From positions 62,699 to 126,698 of the forward strand of contig NZ_BMXS01000011.1 of assembly GCF_014651875.1 (NCBI RefSeq): a DNA stretch of 64,000 nt, read 5' to 3'. The notes beneath the pieces are model-generated. The model was not told where the DNA came from. It did no database searches and saw nothing but the letters and a program-made list of their open reading frames with translations. The position numbers were made by a program, and so were the translations under genes. Shown here in pieces: positions 18,248 through 28,168 of the stretch. The stretch is from Litchfieldella qijiaojingensis. GTDB taxonomy: Bacteria; Pseudomonadota; Gammaproteobacteria; Pseudomonadales; Halomonadaceae. The stretch's first letter is position 1. Every line of letters starts with the position of its first letter.

Positions 18248-18472
18248 TCAATCGCCGGGACCGCATTCCATGCAACGCTCGACGATGGCTGGCCCCAGTT
18301 GCAGGTTGGCGTTGAGGTCACGCAGTGCGGTACGTAGCCCCGCCTCGAATTCACAAGCGCCATAGCGTCTCTCCAGTTCAGCATAGCTGAGTCCGATGGT
18401 TGCCATCTGTGGATCGCTGAATACGATCGCCAATGGGGCGCGCCGGTGTCCGGCCCGCAGTTCCGGCGATCA
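18248..18472 (-). pseudogene. Remnant of a flavoprotein disulfide reductase
   Basis: On the minus strand, after an in-frame TGA at 18472-18470, the frame reads ELRAGHRRAPLAIVFSDPQM and then ATIGLSYAELERRYG. This matches the start of the C-terminal dimerisation domain of dihydrolipoamide dehydrogenase / SthA-type enzymes, where IVFTDPQIAxVGL is the hallmark. The similarity fades after about 45 residues and the frame ends at 18248. There is no FAD or NAD domain upstream, so this is a decayed fragment, not a gene. The rest of the gap 18174-18699 holds nothing else I can support. Confidence 0.6.
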
Positions 18473-18699
18473 GCATCCGAACTCCTCTATGTCCTATGTG
18501 ATGACGATGGGGAACCCCGAGGCGCAACGTCGACTCGAACCGGGTAGCCGGTGTCGACAAGTGAGTTGTGCCTCAAATGACTGAAATGAAAAGGACGTCA
18601 GTATCCCCAAGCGGCGGATCGACATGAATTTGAATGAATATAATCCGGCAATAGAAATTAATGATGAGTGTGGGGTAGGCGAGAGCGGGAGGGTGCCCG

Positions 18700-19221
18700 A
18701 TGGACGCACGTGAATATCTGGCCCGGAAAGGCGTTCGCCTTGACAAGGACGGGGACAAGGAAAAGGACAAGCCCAATACGTTAGAGGAACTAGCTTGGTC
18801 CCGAGCCCGCGAAGCGGGGCAGCATCGCCCGAGAACCGGCACTCCCCATGACTGGGAGGATTGGGAACGCTATCACGAGGATTTGGCGGCAGGTGCTGAC
18901 GAACTGCAGCAGAAGATCGATACCGAGGCCCATCTGCATTATCGCCCCGATAGCGATGACAGCGTCGGGCACTGGGAGGGAAAGCTTCCGCTGACATCAC
19001 CAAGACAGCCAGTGAACGTATCTGCCAGGGAACCGGCAAGGGCGGAAACGCACACGGGTAGCTCGAATACGGCGCTCACGGTGGCAGCCTTTCTCGTGCC
19101 GCCGCTAGGCGTCTACCTGCAAGCCGGGTTGGGCCGCCACTTCTGGGTCAATATCCTCCTGACATTGCTCGGCTATCTGCCGGGTGTGTTGCATGGCTGG
19201 TGGCTACGCAAGCGTGCTTAG
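18700..19221 (+). CDS. Pmp3/YqaE-domain membrane protein with long N-terminal extension
   Basis: A 173-residue protein. Residues ~128-168 form a Pmp3/UPF0057 domain (AAFLVPPLGVYLQAGLGRHF, then WVNILLTLLGYLPGVLHG), two membrane segments normally found as a free ~55-residue protein tied to membrane potential and salt tolerance. The preceding ~125 residues are hydrophilic and charged, starting MDAREYLARKGVRLDKDGDK and including HDWEDWERYHEDLAAGADEL, with no family I recognise. GGGAGGG precedes the ATG. The gene stands alone; the upstream region is the decayed stretch on the other strand. Confidence 0.75.
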   Translation: MDAREYLARKGVRLDKDGDKEKDKPNTLEELAWSRAREAGQHRPRTGTPHDWEDWERYHEDLAAGADELQQKIDTEAHLHYRPDSDDSVGHWEGKLPLTSPRQPVNVSAREPARAETHTGSSNTALTVAAFLVPPLGVYLQAGLGRHFWVNILLTLLGYLPGVLHGWWLRKRA

Positions 19222-19530
19222 GCGTTGTCCGAAACTGCCTGCACTCGCCCATCTTTTTGCGACGCTTCGATCGATGCCCTCCGCCACACCCGTGAGTGTT
19301 CCAAGATCACGGATGATCGAAAACGAAACAGTGGCCCTGTCTCGAAAAGCCAATCGAACATAGGCGTATGGCCTGAATTCGCTTGAAGCGTGGCGAATCC
19401 CTCATCTGTTAGCCCCGATACCCTGCCGCATATACTCGCTTATATGCCCGTGGTTCATAGACTATGGTATGAGTCGTCGAGGCGAAAAAGCGATTGAAGC
19501 CCACCATGGGGTACGCTAGCCTTCATTATC

Positions 19531-19572
19531 GAAAACGAACATTTTTGTTTGCTTTTGTTTGAAAACGAACAT
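19531..19572 (+). promoter_or_regulatory. Two direct operator repeats, probable GlpR-type sites
   Basis: The 12-base sequence GAAAACGAACAT occurs exactly twice, at 19531-19542 and 19561-19572, 30 bases apart (about three helical turns), separated by a T-rich spacer. DeoR-family GlpR regulators recognise motifs of the type TTCGNNNNCGAAC, and the position ~190 bases before glpS fits an operator pair. A related GAAAACGAAAC lies further upstream at 19319. No glpR gene is present in the window, so regulator identity is inferred. Confidence 0.5.
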
Positions 19573-19617
19573 GTCTGAGCCTTCGCCTTCCACAAAGACA
19601 ATACAAAGGTATTAACC

Positions 19618-19734
19618 ATGGCACGCTTGAGCACCCCCTCTCTCGCCAACTGGGCGACCCTCCGGTACGGCCCCGCTAGCGATTCGTTATATCCGCGCCG
19701 AATCGTCGTATCCCCGGCTTACGCCACTGTATAA
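19618..19734 (+). CDS. Possible 38-residue leader peptide before glpS
   Basis: An ATG preceded by AAAGG opens a 38-codon frame beginning MARLSTPSLANWATLRYG and ending SPAYATV with TAA at 19732-19734, 23 bases before the glpS start. It lies on the presumed leader of the glycerol operon. The peptide resembles nothing I know, and short open frames are common in GC-rich DNA, so it may be chance. Confidence 0.25.
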   Translation: MARLSTPSLANWATLRYGPASDSLYPRRIVVSPAYATV

Positions 19735-19757
19735 CCAACGATGACAACGAGATAGCC

Positions 19758-20846
19758 ATGTCTCTGATCCTTGAAAACATCACGCACGTGGTCAACGGTG
19801 CCACCCACATCGATGATGTCACTCTGGACCTGGCACCGGGCTCCTTCAATGTGTTGCTGGGGCGAACCCTGGCTGGCAAGACGACATTGATGCGCTTGAT
19901 GGCTGGCCTGGAGCAACCGACCCGTGGACGTATCCTGGTGGACGGTCACAATGTGACGGGGACTTCGGTTCGCCATCGCAACGTGTCCATGGTCTATCAG
20001 CAGTTCATCAACTACCCGAGCTTGACGGTCTACGAAAACATTGCCTCGCCGCTCAAGCTGGCGCGTGTCGATAAACGCGAGATTGACCGACGAGTGCGCG
20101 AGACCGCCGAGATGCTGCATATCGAGCATCTGCTCGAGCGCTATCCTCTCGAACTTTCCGGTGGTCAGCAGCAACGCACCGCCATGGGGCGTGCCCTGGT
20201 CAAGGATGCCGATGTCATTCTCTTCGACGAACCTCTGGTCAACCTGGATTACAAGCTGCGCGAGGAGTTTCGCGAGGAACTGCGGGCGCTGTTCAGTGCA
20301 CGCAATTGCATCGCCGTCTATGCCACCACCGAGCCGGGTGAGGCATTGGCGCTGGGCGGTAACACCGCAGTGCTTCACGAGGGACGGTTACTGCAATATG
20401 GCCGCACCGAGGACGTCTATCATCGTCCCCGCGATATCCTCACTGCCGAGATGTTCTCGGAGCCACCGATCAATGTGGTCCGGGGGTTGGTCTCCGGTTC
20501 GGAAATCACTTTCGACAGGAGCGTTCACTTTCCGCTCAACGACGACCTGCGAACCCTGGCGCCGGGCGAGTATCAGTTCGGTGTGCGTGCCTCCCACCTA
20601 TCGTTGACGCCTCAGGCCGATGACGACCTGGAACTGCAGGTGAAAGTCGACCTGGCGGAGATCAGTGGCTCGGAGACCTTCCTGCACGTCAGCAACGACC
20701 TCTTTCATATGGTGGTGCACCTGGCTGGGGTCCACGAGTTCGAGGTCGATCAACGGATCACGGTCTATTTCCCCACTCACAAGGTGTATGCCTTCGATCG
20801 GCAGGGAACCGTAGTGCATATCCCTTCGCGTCTCTCTGGAGTGTGA
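19758..20846 (+). CDS. glpS: Glycerol ABC importer, ATPase subunit 1 (GlpS-like)
   Basis: A 362-residue ATPase of the MalK/UgpC type with a nucleotide-binding domain and a C-terminal TOBE-like domain. Its Walker A is GRTLAGKTT (residues 35-43), where the usual GxxGxGKST glycine is replaced by Leu. The signature LSGGQQQR (133-140) and Walker B VILFDEPLVNLD are normal. Together with the next gene it matches the GlpS/GlpT pair of the rhizobial glycerol importer (GlpSTPQV). It is first in a six-gene operon and ends one base before the next start codon. Confidence 0.88.
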   Translation: MSLILENITHVVNGATHIDDVTLDLAPGSFNVLLGRTLAGKTTLMRLMAGLEQPTRGRILVDGHNVTGTSVRHRNVSMVYQQFINYPSLTVYENIASPLKLARVDKREIDRRVRETAEMLHIEHLLERYPLELSGGQQQRTAMGRALVKDADVILFDEPLVNLDYKLREEFREELRALFSARNCIAVYATTEPGEALALGGNTAVLHEGRLLQYGRTEDVYHRPRDILTAEMFSEPPINVVRGLVSGSEITFDRSVHFPLNDDLRTLAPGEYQFGVRASHLSLTPQADDDLELQVKVDLAEISGSETFLHVSNDLFHMVVHLAGVHEFEVDQRITVYFPTHKVYAFDRQGTVVHIPSRLSGV

Positions 20847-20847
20847 C

Positions 20848-21948
20848 ATGGCAGAAATCGCTCTCAAATCCCTGGCGCATTCCTATCTGGCGAACCCTGG
20901 TTCGCCCGAGGATTACGCGATCCGTGAAATGACGCATGTCTGGCAGCAGGGTGGCGCTTATGCCTTGCTGGGACCCTCCGGCTGTGGCAAGTCGACCTTG
21001 CTCAACATCATTTCCGGGCTGCTGGAACCATCCAGCGGCGAGGTTCTCTTCGACGGCCAGGTGGTCAACGCCTTGCCACCCGAGGAGCGCAACATCGCCC
21101 AGGTTTTCCAGTTTCCGGTGATCTACGACACCATGACGGTGTATGACAATCTCGCCTTCCCGCTGCGCAACGTGGGGACACCCGCGGACAAGGTCCATGA
21201 ACGGGTGCTGGAGGTCGCCGACGTACTCGACCTCACTCCTCAGCTCAAGCGCAAGGCCAAGAATCTCTCTGCCGACGAAAAACAGAAGGTTTCCATGGGG
21301 CGGGGGCTGGTGCGTGACGACGTCTCGGCGATCCTGTTCGACGAGCCGCTTACGGTCATCGACCCCCAGCTCAAGTGGAAACTGCGCCGCAAGCTCAAGG
21401 AGATCCATCAGCGCTTCAACATCACCATGGTCTACGTGACCCACGATCAGTTGGAGGCGTCGACTTTCGCCGACAAGATCGCGGTGATGTACGAGGGGCA
21501 AGTGGTGCAATTCGGCACACCCCGGGAACTCTTCGAGCGTCCCGCCCACACCTTCGTTGGTTACTTCATCGGCAGCCCCGGCATGAACCTCTTCGATGTC
21601 CGCGTCAGAGACGGCGAGGTCATTGCCGACGACACCGTCATACCGGTTGGACGAGGAATACATGACGCCGTCGCCAGGGCGCGTTCCAACAATGTCAGGC
21701 TGGGCATTCGCCCCGAATTCGTCGAGGTGCATGGCACGCCGGTGGAAGCCGGTATCGAGGCCGTGGTTGAGGACGTCCAGGATCTTGGCACCTATTCCAT
21801 CTTGTCGTTGCGGCTGGGGGATATCGCCCTCAAGGCGCGTATCGACGAAGACAGCCCGGTGCCGAGCAAGAGCGCTTACATCCGTTTCCCCGATGAATGG
21901 GTTGGCCTGTACGTCGATGAATTCCGAGTGGAGATAGACCATGAATAA
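20848..21948 (+). CDS. glpT: Glycerol ABC importer, ATPase subunit 2 (GlpT-like)
   Basis: A 366-residue ATPase paired with GlpS. Walker A is canonical (GPSGCGKST, residues 42-50), but the signature motif is LSADEKQK (140-147) instead of LSGGQ. Walker B reads AILFDEPLTVIDPQ and the switch His is in VTHDQLEA. The C-terminal TOBE-like region is present. Thus each of the two ATPases carries one non-canonical motif. The gene overlaps glpP by 8 bases. The symbol follows the Rhizobium naming and is unrelated to the E. coli glycerol-3-phosphate antiporter GlpT. Confidence 0.88.
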   Translation: MAEIALKSLAHSYLANPGSPEDYAIREMTHVWQQGGAYALLGPSGCGKSTLLNIISGLLEPSSGEVLFDGQVVNALPPEERNIAQVFQFPVIYDTMTVYDNLAFPLRNVGTPADKVHERVLEVADVLDLTPQLKRKAKNLSADEKQKVSMGRGLVRDDVSAILFDEPLTVIDPQLKWKLRRKLKEIHQRFNITMVYVTHDQLEASTFADKIAVMYEGQVVQFGTPRELFERPAHTFVGYFIGSPGMNLFDVRVRDGEVIADDTVIPVGRGIHDAVARARSNNVRLGIRPEFVEVHGTPVEAGIEAVVEDVQDLGTYSILSLRLGDIALKARIDEDSPVPSKSAYIRFPDEWVGLYVDEFRVEIDHE

Positions 21949-22825
21949 CAAGGTGCGCAATAACAAGGCGTGGTGGCTGATATTGCCCATGCTGCTGCTG
22001 GTCGCCTTCTCGGCCATCATTCCGCTGATGACGGTGGTCAACTATTCGGTGCAGGACGTCTTCGACGCCCAGACACGGTACTTCACCGGTACCGAGTGGT
22101 TCGTGCAGATGCTCAACGACCCAACGCTGCAGAGTGCCCTGGGGCGCCAGTTTGCCTTTTCGCTGACCATCCTGGCCATTGAGGTGCCGCTGGGCATCGG
22201 CATTGCGCTATTGATGCCCAAGAAGGGCTGGCAGGCTTCGGCGATCTTGATTCTGGTGACCCTGCCGCTGCTGATTCCCTGGAATGTGGTGGGCAGTATC
22301 TGGCAGATATTCACCCGGGGCGATATTGGCCTGATGGGCTGGAGCCTGCGCGAATTGGGTTATTCCTACAACATCACCCGCAGCCCGCTGGATGCCTGGA
22401 TCACCATCGTCATCATGGACGTATGGCATTGGACGCCGCTGATCGCCCTGCTTTGTTACAGCGGTTTGCGGGCCATTCCCGAGGCCTATTATCAGGCGGC
22501 GCGCATCGACCGTGCCTCACGCTGGGCGATCTTCCGTTATATCCAACTACCCAAGCTGACCAACGTGCTGGTGATCGGCATCCTGCTGCGTTTCATGCAC
22601 TCGTTCATGATCTATGCCGAGCCCTTCGTGCTGACCGGCGGAGGCCCAGGCAGTTCGACCACCTTCCTCAGTCAGGCGCTGGCCATCATGGCTACCGCTC
22701 AGTTCGATGTCGGACCCTCGGCGGCATTCTCGTTGATCTATTTCCTGATCATCTTGCTGGTCAGCTGGGTGTTCTACACCGCCATCATGAACATGCAAAA
22801 AGACAAGAAAGACGGAGGGGCCTGA
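21941..22825 (+). CDS. glpP: Glycerol ABC importer permease 1 (GlpP-like)
   Basis: A 294-residue inner membrane permease of the MalF/UgpA class with six predicted membrane segments. The EAA loop that docks on the ATPase is visible as IPEAYYQAARIDRASRWAIF around residue 180. It starts inside the end of glpT (8-base overlap), and glpQ starts one base after its stop. Such close packing supports assembly of the two permeases as a heterodimer. Confidence 0.88.
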   Translation: MNNKVRNNKAWWLILPMLLLVAFSAIIPLMTVVNYSVQDVFDAQTRYFTGTEWFVQMLNDPTLQSALGRQFAFSLTILAIEVPLGIGIALLMPKKGWQASAILILVTLPLLIPWNVVGSIWQIFTRGDIGLMGWSLRELGYSYNITRSPLDAWITIVIMDVWHWTPLIALLCYSGLRAIPEAYYQAARIDRASRWAIFRYIQLPKLTNVLVIGILLRFMHSFMIYAEPFVLTGGGPGSSTTFLSQALAIMATAQFDVGPSAAFSLIYFLIILLVSWVFYTAIMNMQKDKKDGGA

Positions 22826-22826
22826 G

Positions 22827-23756
22827 ATGAATGATTCCACCCGTTCGGCAACGCAGGCGGTACCTGGACAGGTCACGGTCGAAGGCCAAGCGAAGCCCGT
22901 CCAGGCCACGATTCAAAGCCAAGCGAAGCCCGTCATCAAGGTGGCAAAACGCCCCTCGCATACCCGCTCCAGGGTACTGATGATGGTTTATATCGTCTTC
23001 GTGATGCTACCGATCTACTGGCTGCTGAACATGTCCTTCCAGACCAACAGTGAGATCCTTGGCGAGCTGACGTTCTGGCCCCAGGACTTCACGCTGGAGA
23101 ACTATGCCAATATCTTCAGCGATGCAAATTGGTACATGGGGTATGTGAACTCCATCACCTATGTACTGATGAACATGCTGATCAGCATCATGGTAGCGTT
23201 GCCGGCAGCTTATGCCTTCAGTCGCTATCAGTTCATCGGTGACAAGCATCTGTTCTTTTGGCTACTGACCAACCTGATGGCACCGCCCGCGGTGTTCCTG
23301 CTGCCCTATTTCCAGCTCTATTACACGGTGGGACTTTTCGACACCCATATTGCCGTGGCGCTGGCCCATTGCTTGTTCAACATTCCGTTGGCGGTGTGGA
23401 TTCTCGAGGGCTTCATGAGCAGCGTGCCCAAGGAGATCGACGAAACGGCCTTCATCGACGGCTACAGCTTCCCCAAGTTCTTCGTCAAGATCTTCATTCC
23501 CATGATTCGTTCAGGTATCGGCGTGACGCTGTTCTTCCTGTTCATGTTCTCGTGGGTGGAACTGCTGCTGGCTCGTACGCTGACATCCACCAATGCCCAG
23601 CCGATCGCTTCGGTAATGACGCGGACCTCCACGGCTTCGGGTATCGATTGGGGCACGCTTGCGGCTGCTGGGGTGCTGACCATCCTGCCGGGCATCGTGG
23701 TGGTCTATTTCGTTCGCAACCACATCGCCAAGGGCTTCGCCCTGGGCCGTACCTGA
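22827..23756 (+). CDS. glpQ: Glycerol ABC importer permease 2 (GlpQ-like)
   Basis: A 309-residue permease of the MalG/UgpE class with six membrane segments; the EAA loop reads VPKEIDETAFIDGYSFPKFF near residue 200. The first ~45 residues are an unusual hydrophilic extension in which QAKPV occurs twice, encoded by a near-perfect DNA repeat (GCCAAGCGAAGCCCGTC at about 22887 and 22918). The first membrane segment starts near residue 50. The symbol follows the rhizobial glycerol operon, not the E. coli phosphodiesterase GlpQ. Confidence 0.87.
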   Translation: MNDSTRSATQAVPGQVTVEGQAKPVQATIQSQAKPVIKVAKRPSHTRSRVLMMVYIVFVMLPIYWLLNMSFQTNSEILGELTFWPQDFTLENYANIFSDANWYMGYVNSITYVLMNMLISIMVALPAAYAFSRYQFIGDKHLFFWLLTNLMAPPAVFLLPYFQLYYTVGLFDTHIAVALAHCLFNIPLAVWILEGFMSSVPKEIDETAFIDGYSFPKFFVKIFIPMIRSGIGVTLFFLFMFSWVELLLARTLTSTNAQPIASVMTRTSTASGIDWGTLAAAGVLTILPGIVVVYFVRNHIAKGFALGRT

Positions 23757-23770
23757 AGGGAGGAAACGCC

Positions 23771-24043
23771 ATGTCCTGGATGGTCTGGACGCTGCCCACG
23801 GCAATCTTTTTCGCCACCATCGCCACCTTGCTGGCCGGGATGACAGCCTGGGAAGTGGTCTCTCCCTCGGTCGAGCGCAAGGGCTTTCTGCCTATCGCCA
23901 CCACTCGCGGTGACCGCTTGTTCATTGGTTTGTTGTCCGCCGCTTATCTCCATCTGGTGGTAGTGGGCTTCACGCCGCTGAGCATCTGGCTGGCTCTGGG
24001 AGTGTCGGTGCTTTGGATGCTGGTACTGATGCGCTGGGGCTGA
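23771..24043 (+). CDS. DUF2160 small membrane protein of the glycerol importer operon
   Basis: A 90-residue protein with three hydrophobic segments (about 6-27, 48-66, 68-87), beginning MSWMVWTLPTAIFFATI. It matches the DUF2160 proteins found between the permease and binding-protein genes of glp-type importers (sometimes called GlpU). Its role is unknown; location suggests an accessory subunit. AGGAAACGCC precedes the ATG. It lies 14 bases after glpQ and 57 bases before glpV. Confidence 0.8.
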   Translation: MSWMVWTLPTAIFFATIATLLAGMTAWEVVSPSVERKGFLPIATTRGDRLFIGLLSAAYLHLVVVGFTPLSIWLALGVSVLWMLVLMRWG

Positions 24044-24100
24044 ATCACGATCATGGAGCTGTTTCATCAGGGACGAACCACAATTCACGAAGAGGTCATC

Positions 24101-25840
<1,740 letters not shown>

Positions 25841-25920
25841 TGACGCTCGAGCGGGTCGTTCGCGGCCCGCTCTCCAGAGTCTTTCGCGAGAAAGAGGGAA
25901 CCGGTTGCTCGAACGGGACC

Positions 25921-25945
25921 AAGGCCCCGCAACGAGCGGGGCCTT
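25921..25945 (+). terminator. Intrinsic terminator between glpV and glpD
   Basis: Perfect 10-base-pair stem AAGGCCCCGC/GCGGGGCCTT with a 5-base loop (25931-25935), followed by TGCTTTG. It lies 80 bases after the glpV stop and 20 bases before glpD. It should end most transporter transcripts and lower glpD expression relative to the importer. Confidence 0.75.
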
Positions 25946-25965
25946 TGCTTTGAGAAGGGCCGCAC

Positions 25966-27651
25966 ATGCAACTTCGTCAGAACAATCTTCGCAAGCTTTC
26001 CGACAGGGCCTACGATGTCCTGATTGTCGGTGGCGGCATCAATGGTGCCGCTTCGGCGGCCGCATTGGCGGGCAAGGGCGTCAGGGTGGCGCTGATCGAT
26101 CGCGGCGATTTCGCGGGCAGCACCAGCATGCATTCCTCCAATCTGGTCTGGGGGGGCATCAAGTACATGGAAAGCTATGACTTTGCCCTGGTGCGCAAGT
26201 TGTGCAAGAGCCGCAATCACCTGATCAAGAGTTACCCTTCCACGGTGCAGGAGATCCGTTTCCTGACCACCGTCGGCGAAGGGTTCCGCTATCACCCGCG
26301 TTATCTGTGGGCTGGGAGCTGGCTGTACTGGTTGATGGGCAGTGGCTTCACCCGCATGCCTCGATTCCTGTCGCCGTCACGGATCAAGGCCATGGAGGAG
26401 ATCATCAATACCGAGGAGTGCGTGGGAGGCTTCGAATATTCCGACGCCTACCTGCATGACAACGATGCGCGCTTCGTCTTCAACTTCATACGCAGCGCCA
26501 TCGATCATGGCGCCGTAGTGGCCAACTACGTCGAATCCCTTGGCGCACGGCGTGAGGGGGACGAATGGATCACCAAGGCTCGCAACGTGATGGATGGCAC
26601 GACCTTCGAGATCCGTTCCAAGGTGTTGATCAACGCCGCTGGCCCCAGCGTGGACGAGCACAATGCGCTGACCGGGCAGCACACCTCGCATCGACACGTC
26701 TATTCCAAGGGCATTCACCTGATCGTGCCTCGGCTCACGCGAAACAAGCGAGTACTTGCGTTCTTCGCCGACGATGGACGGCTGTTCTTCGTCATCCCCA
26801 TGGGGCGACGTACCTGCATCGGTACTACGGATACCCGAGTGGATGGCCCCGACGTGCATGTCACCGACGACGATATCCGTTTCGTGCTGGATAACATCAA
26901 CAAGCGCCTGAGTCTCGACCGGCCGCTAGGCAAGGCGGATATCATCGCCACCCGTTGCGGGGTCAGGCCGCTGGTGGTCGAGAGCAACTCGGGGGGAGGG
27001 CGCGACTTCCTGCAACTTTCGCGCAAGCATGCCATCGACAAGGATGACGCGGCAGCGCATCTCAGCATCTACGGCGGCAAGCTCACCGATTGCCTCAACG
27101 TAGGCAACGAGATCGTCGAGGCCGTGCATCGGTTCGGCGTGAACATCCCCTACCCGAGCTACCACTGGTACGGGGAGCCTCCCCGCCAGGTGCGCGACGA
27201 ATTCTTCCACCAGGCGCGCCTCATGGACTTGGACAGCCAGACATCGGATGAGGCTTCCGAGGTACTGAGTACCCGGTTATGGCGGCGTTATGGCACCCGC
27301 GCTCTCGAAATGCTGGAAGAGATCCGCGAGGACCCGCGTCAGGCGGAAGTGCTGATCGAAGGCACGGAATATCTGCGCTGCGAGATCCACCAGGCCGAAC
27401 GCCGCGAGATGATCACCAAGCTGGAGGATTTCCTGCGGCGCCGGTCGAAGATCGCCCAAGTGGTGCGCCCCGAGGATATCCGTCGCTCGCCGGGGCTAAT
27501 GGAGGCCTGCGAGATTCTGTTCGGCGGCTTGGCGCGGGACAAGCTGGAGGAGTACTTCGCCGCACGGCACGAGCCGTCGGCGCCGGAATCCTTGAGTATC
27601 GGTTCCCACGCCGACAATCCGGCACATTCCGAGACCTTGAGGTGGGAGTGA
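25966..27651 (+). CDS. glpD: GlpD, aerobic glycerol-3-phosphate dehydrogenase
   Basis: A 561-residue FAD enzyme that oxidises glycerol 3-phosphate to dihydroxyacetone phosphate and feeds electrons to the quinone pool at the inner membrane. The dinucleotide-binding motif DVLIVGGGINGAASAAALAG lies near residue 17, followed by STSMHSSNLVWGGIKYME and the later IGTTDT and CGVRPLV blocks of the GlpD family. It directly follows the glycerol importer genes. Glycerol kinase is needed to connect the two and is not in the window. Confidence 0.93.
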   Translation: MQLRQNNLRKLSDRAYDVLIVGGGINGAASAAALAGKGVRVALIDRGDFAGSTSMHSSNLVWGGIKYMESYDFALVRKLCKSRNHLIKSYPSTVQEIRFLTTVGEGFRYHPRYLWAGSWLYWLMGSGFTRMPRFLSPSRIKAMEEIINTEECVGGFEYSDAYLHDNDARFVFNFIRSAIDHGAVVANYVESLGARREGDEWITKARNVMDGTTFEIRSKVLINAAGPSVDEHNALTGQHTSHRHVYSKGIHLIVPRLTRNKRVLAFFADDGRLFFVIPMGRRTCIGTTDTRVDGPDVHVTDDDIRFVLDNINKRLSLDRPLGKADIIATRCGVRPLVVESNSGGGRDFLQLSRKHAIDKDDAAAHLSIYGGKLTDCLNVGNEIVEAVHRFGVNIPYPSYHWYGEPPRQVRDEFFHQARLMDLDSQTSDEASEVLSTRLWRRYGTRALEMLEEIREDPRQAEVLIEGTEYLRCEIHQAERREMITKLEDFLRRRSKIAQVVRPEDIRRSPGLMEACEILFGGLARDKLEEYFAARHEPSAPESLSIGSHADNPAHSETLRWE

Positions 27652-27676
27652 CGGCCTGGGGCGTTGGCATGATGAC

Positions 27677-28144
27677 TCAGTCGTGGCGGTAACGGTAGTA
27701 GATCGCTTCATCCTTGCGTGGCCCTTCGATGCGCCAGTTCAGGTCGAAGCCATCGGGGTGTAGCGTCAGGTGAGCCGCGTAACGGTCATCACCGCACACG
27801 TGGGCATCGCGGCTGACCAGTGTCGTCGATGTCCCGGGCTCGGAGACGACCAGGTCGAACAACCATACGGCCTGGTCGGCGCCACGGCGCTCGTGGAAGA
27901 GTCTCAGTCGGTCGCTTTCCACCTCCCAGCGGTAGACATTGGTGAAGGCCACCGCCCGGGCCTTGCCTTCGGGCACGAAGCGGCCCTGTTCATGGAAGCG
28001 CACGATATTGCCGATCGTGGTCGTTTCCACCGTGCCGTGCCCCCGGCCCGACCAGGCGCAGCGTGAGTTCGGCCCCGACCGGGAAGAAAAGTCCAGCCGG
28101 CGGATTGTCGTCAGCCGGGGGGTGAGGCGTATAATCGCTGTCAA
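27677..28144 (-). CDS. DUF6314 family protein
   Basis: A 155-residue protein whose C-terminal half fits the DUF6314 pattern: beta-strand-rich repeats, FHERRGADQAVWLFDL, HVCGDDRYAAHLTLHPDGFD and the near-terminal GPRKDEAIYYRYR motif. The function is unknown. The exact start is uncertain because the first ~30 residues do not look conserved, and the ATG at 28144 lies only 25 bases from the divergent transporter gene; a later start is possible. Confidence 0.65.
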   Translation of the reverse strand: MTAIIRLTPRLTTIRRLDFSSRSGPNSRCAWSGRGHGTVETTTIGNIVRFHEQGRFVPEGKARAVAFTNVYRWEVESDRLRLFHERRGADQAVWLFDLVVSEPGTSTTLVSRDAHVCGDDRYAAHLTLHPDGFDLNWRIEGPRKDEAIYYRYRHD

Positions 28145-28168
28145 CTTTGCCTCTCTCGGGAGTTCACC

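Larger units (their letters stand above)
19222..19757. other. Long regulatory gap upstream of the glycerol transport operon
   Basis: This 536-base gap precedes the glp operon. It contains two identical GAAAACGAACAT repeats (19531, 19561) and a weaker third copy at 19319-19329. A 38-codon reading frame lies at 19618-19734. Near 19221-19240 is a short sequence resembling one at 33136-33155. The stretch 19240-19520 otherwise shows nothing I can assign. Confidence 0.6.

Noticed and set aside
20758-22041. 427-codon minus-strand frame across glpS, glpT and glpP
   Set aside because: It runs across three well-identified overlapping genes and has no ribosome site or recognisable domain; an antisense shadow.
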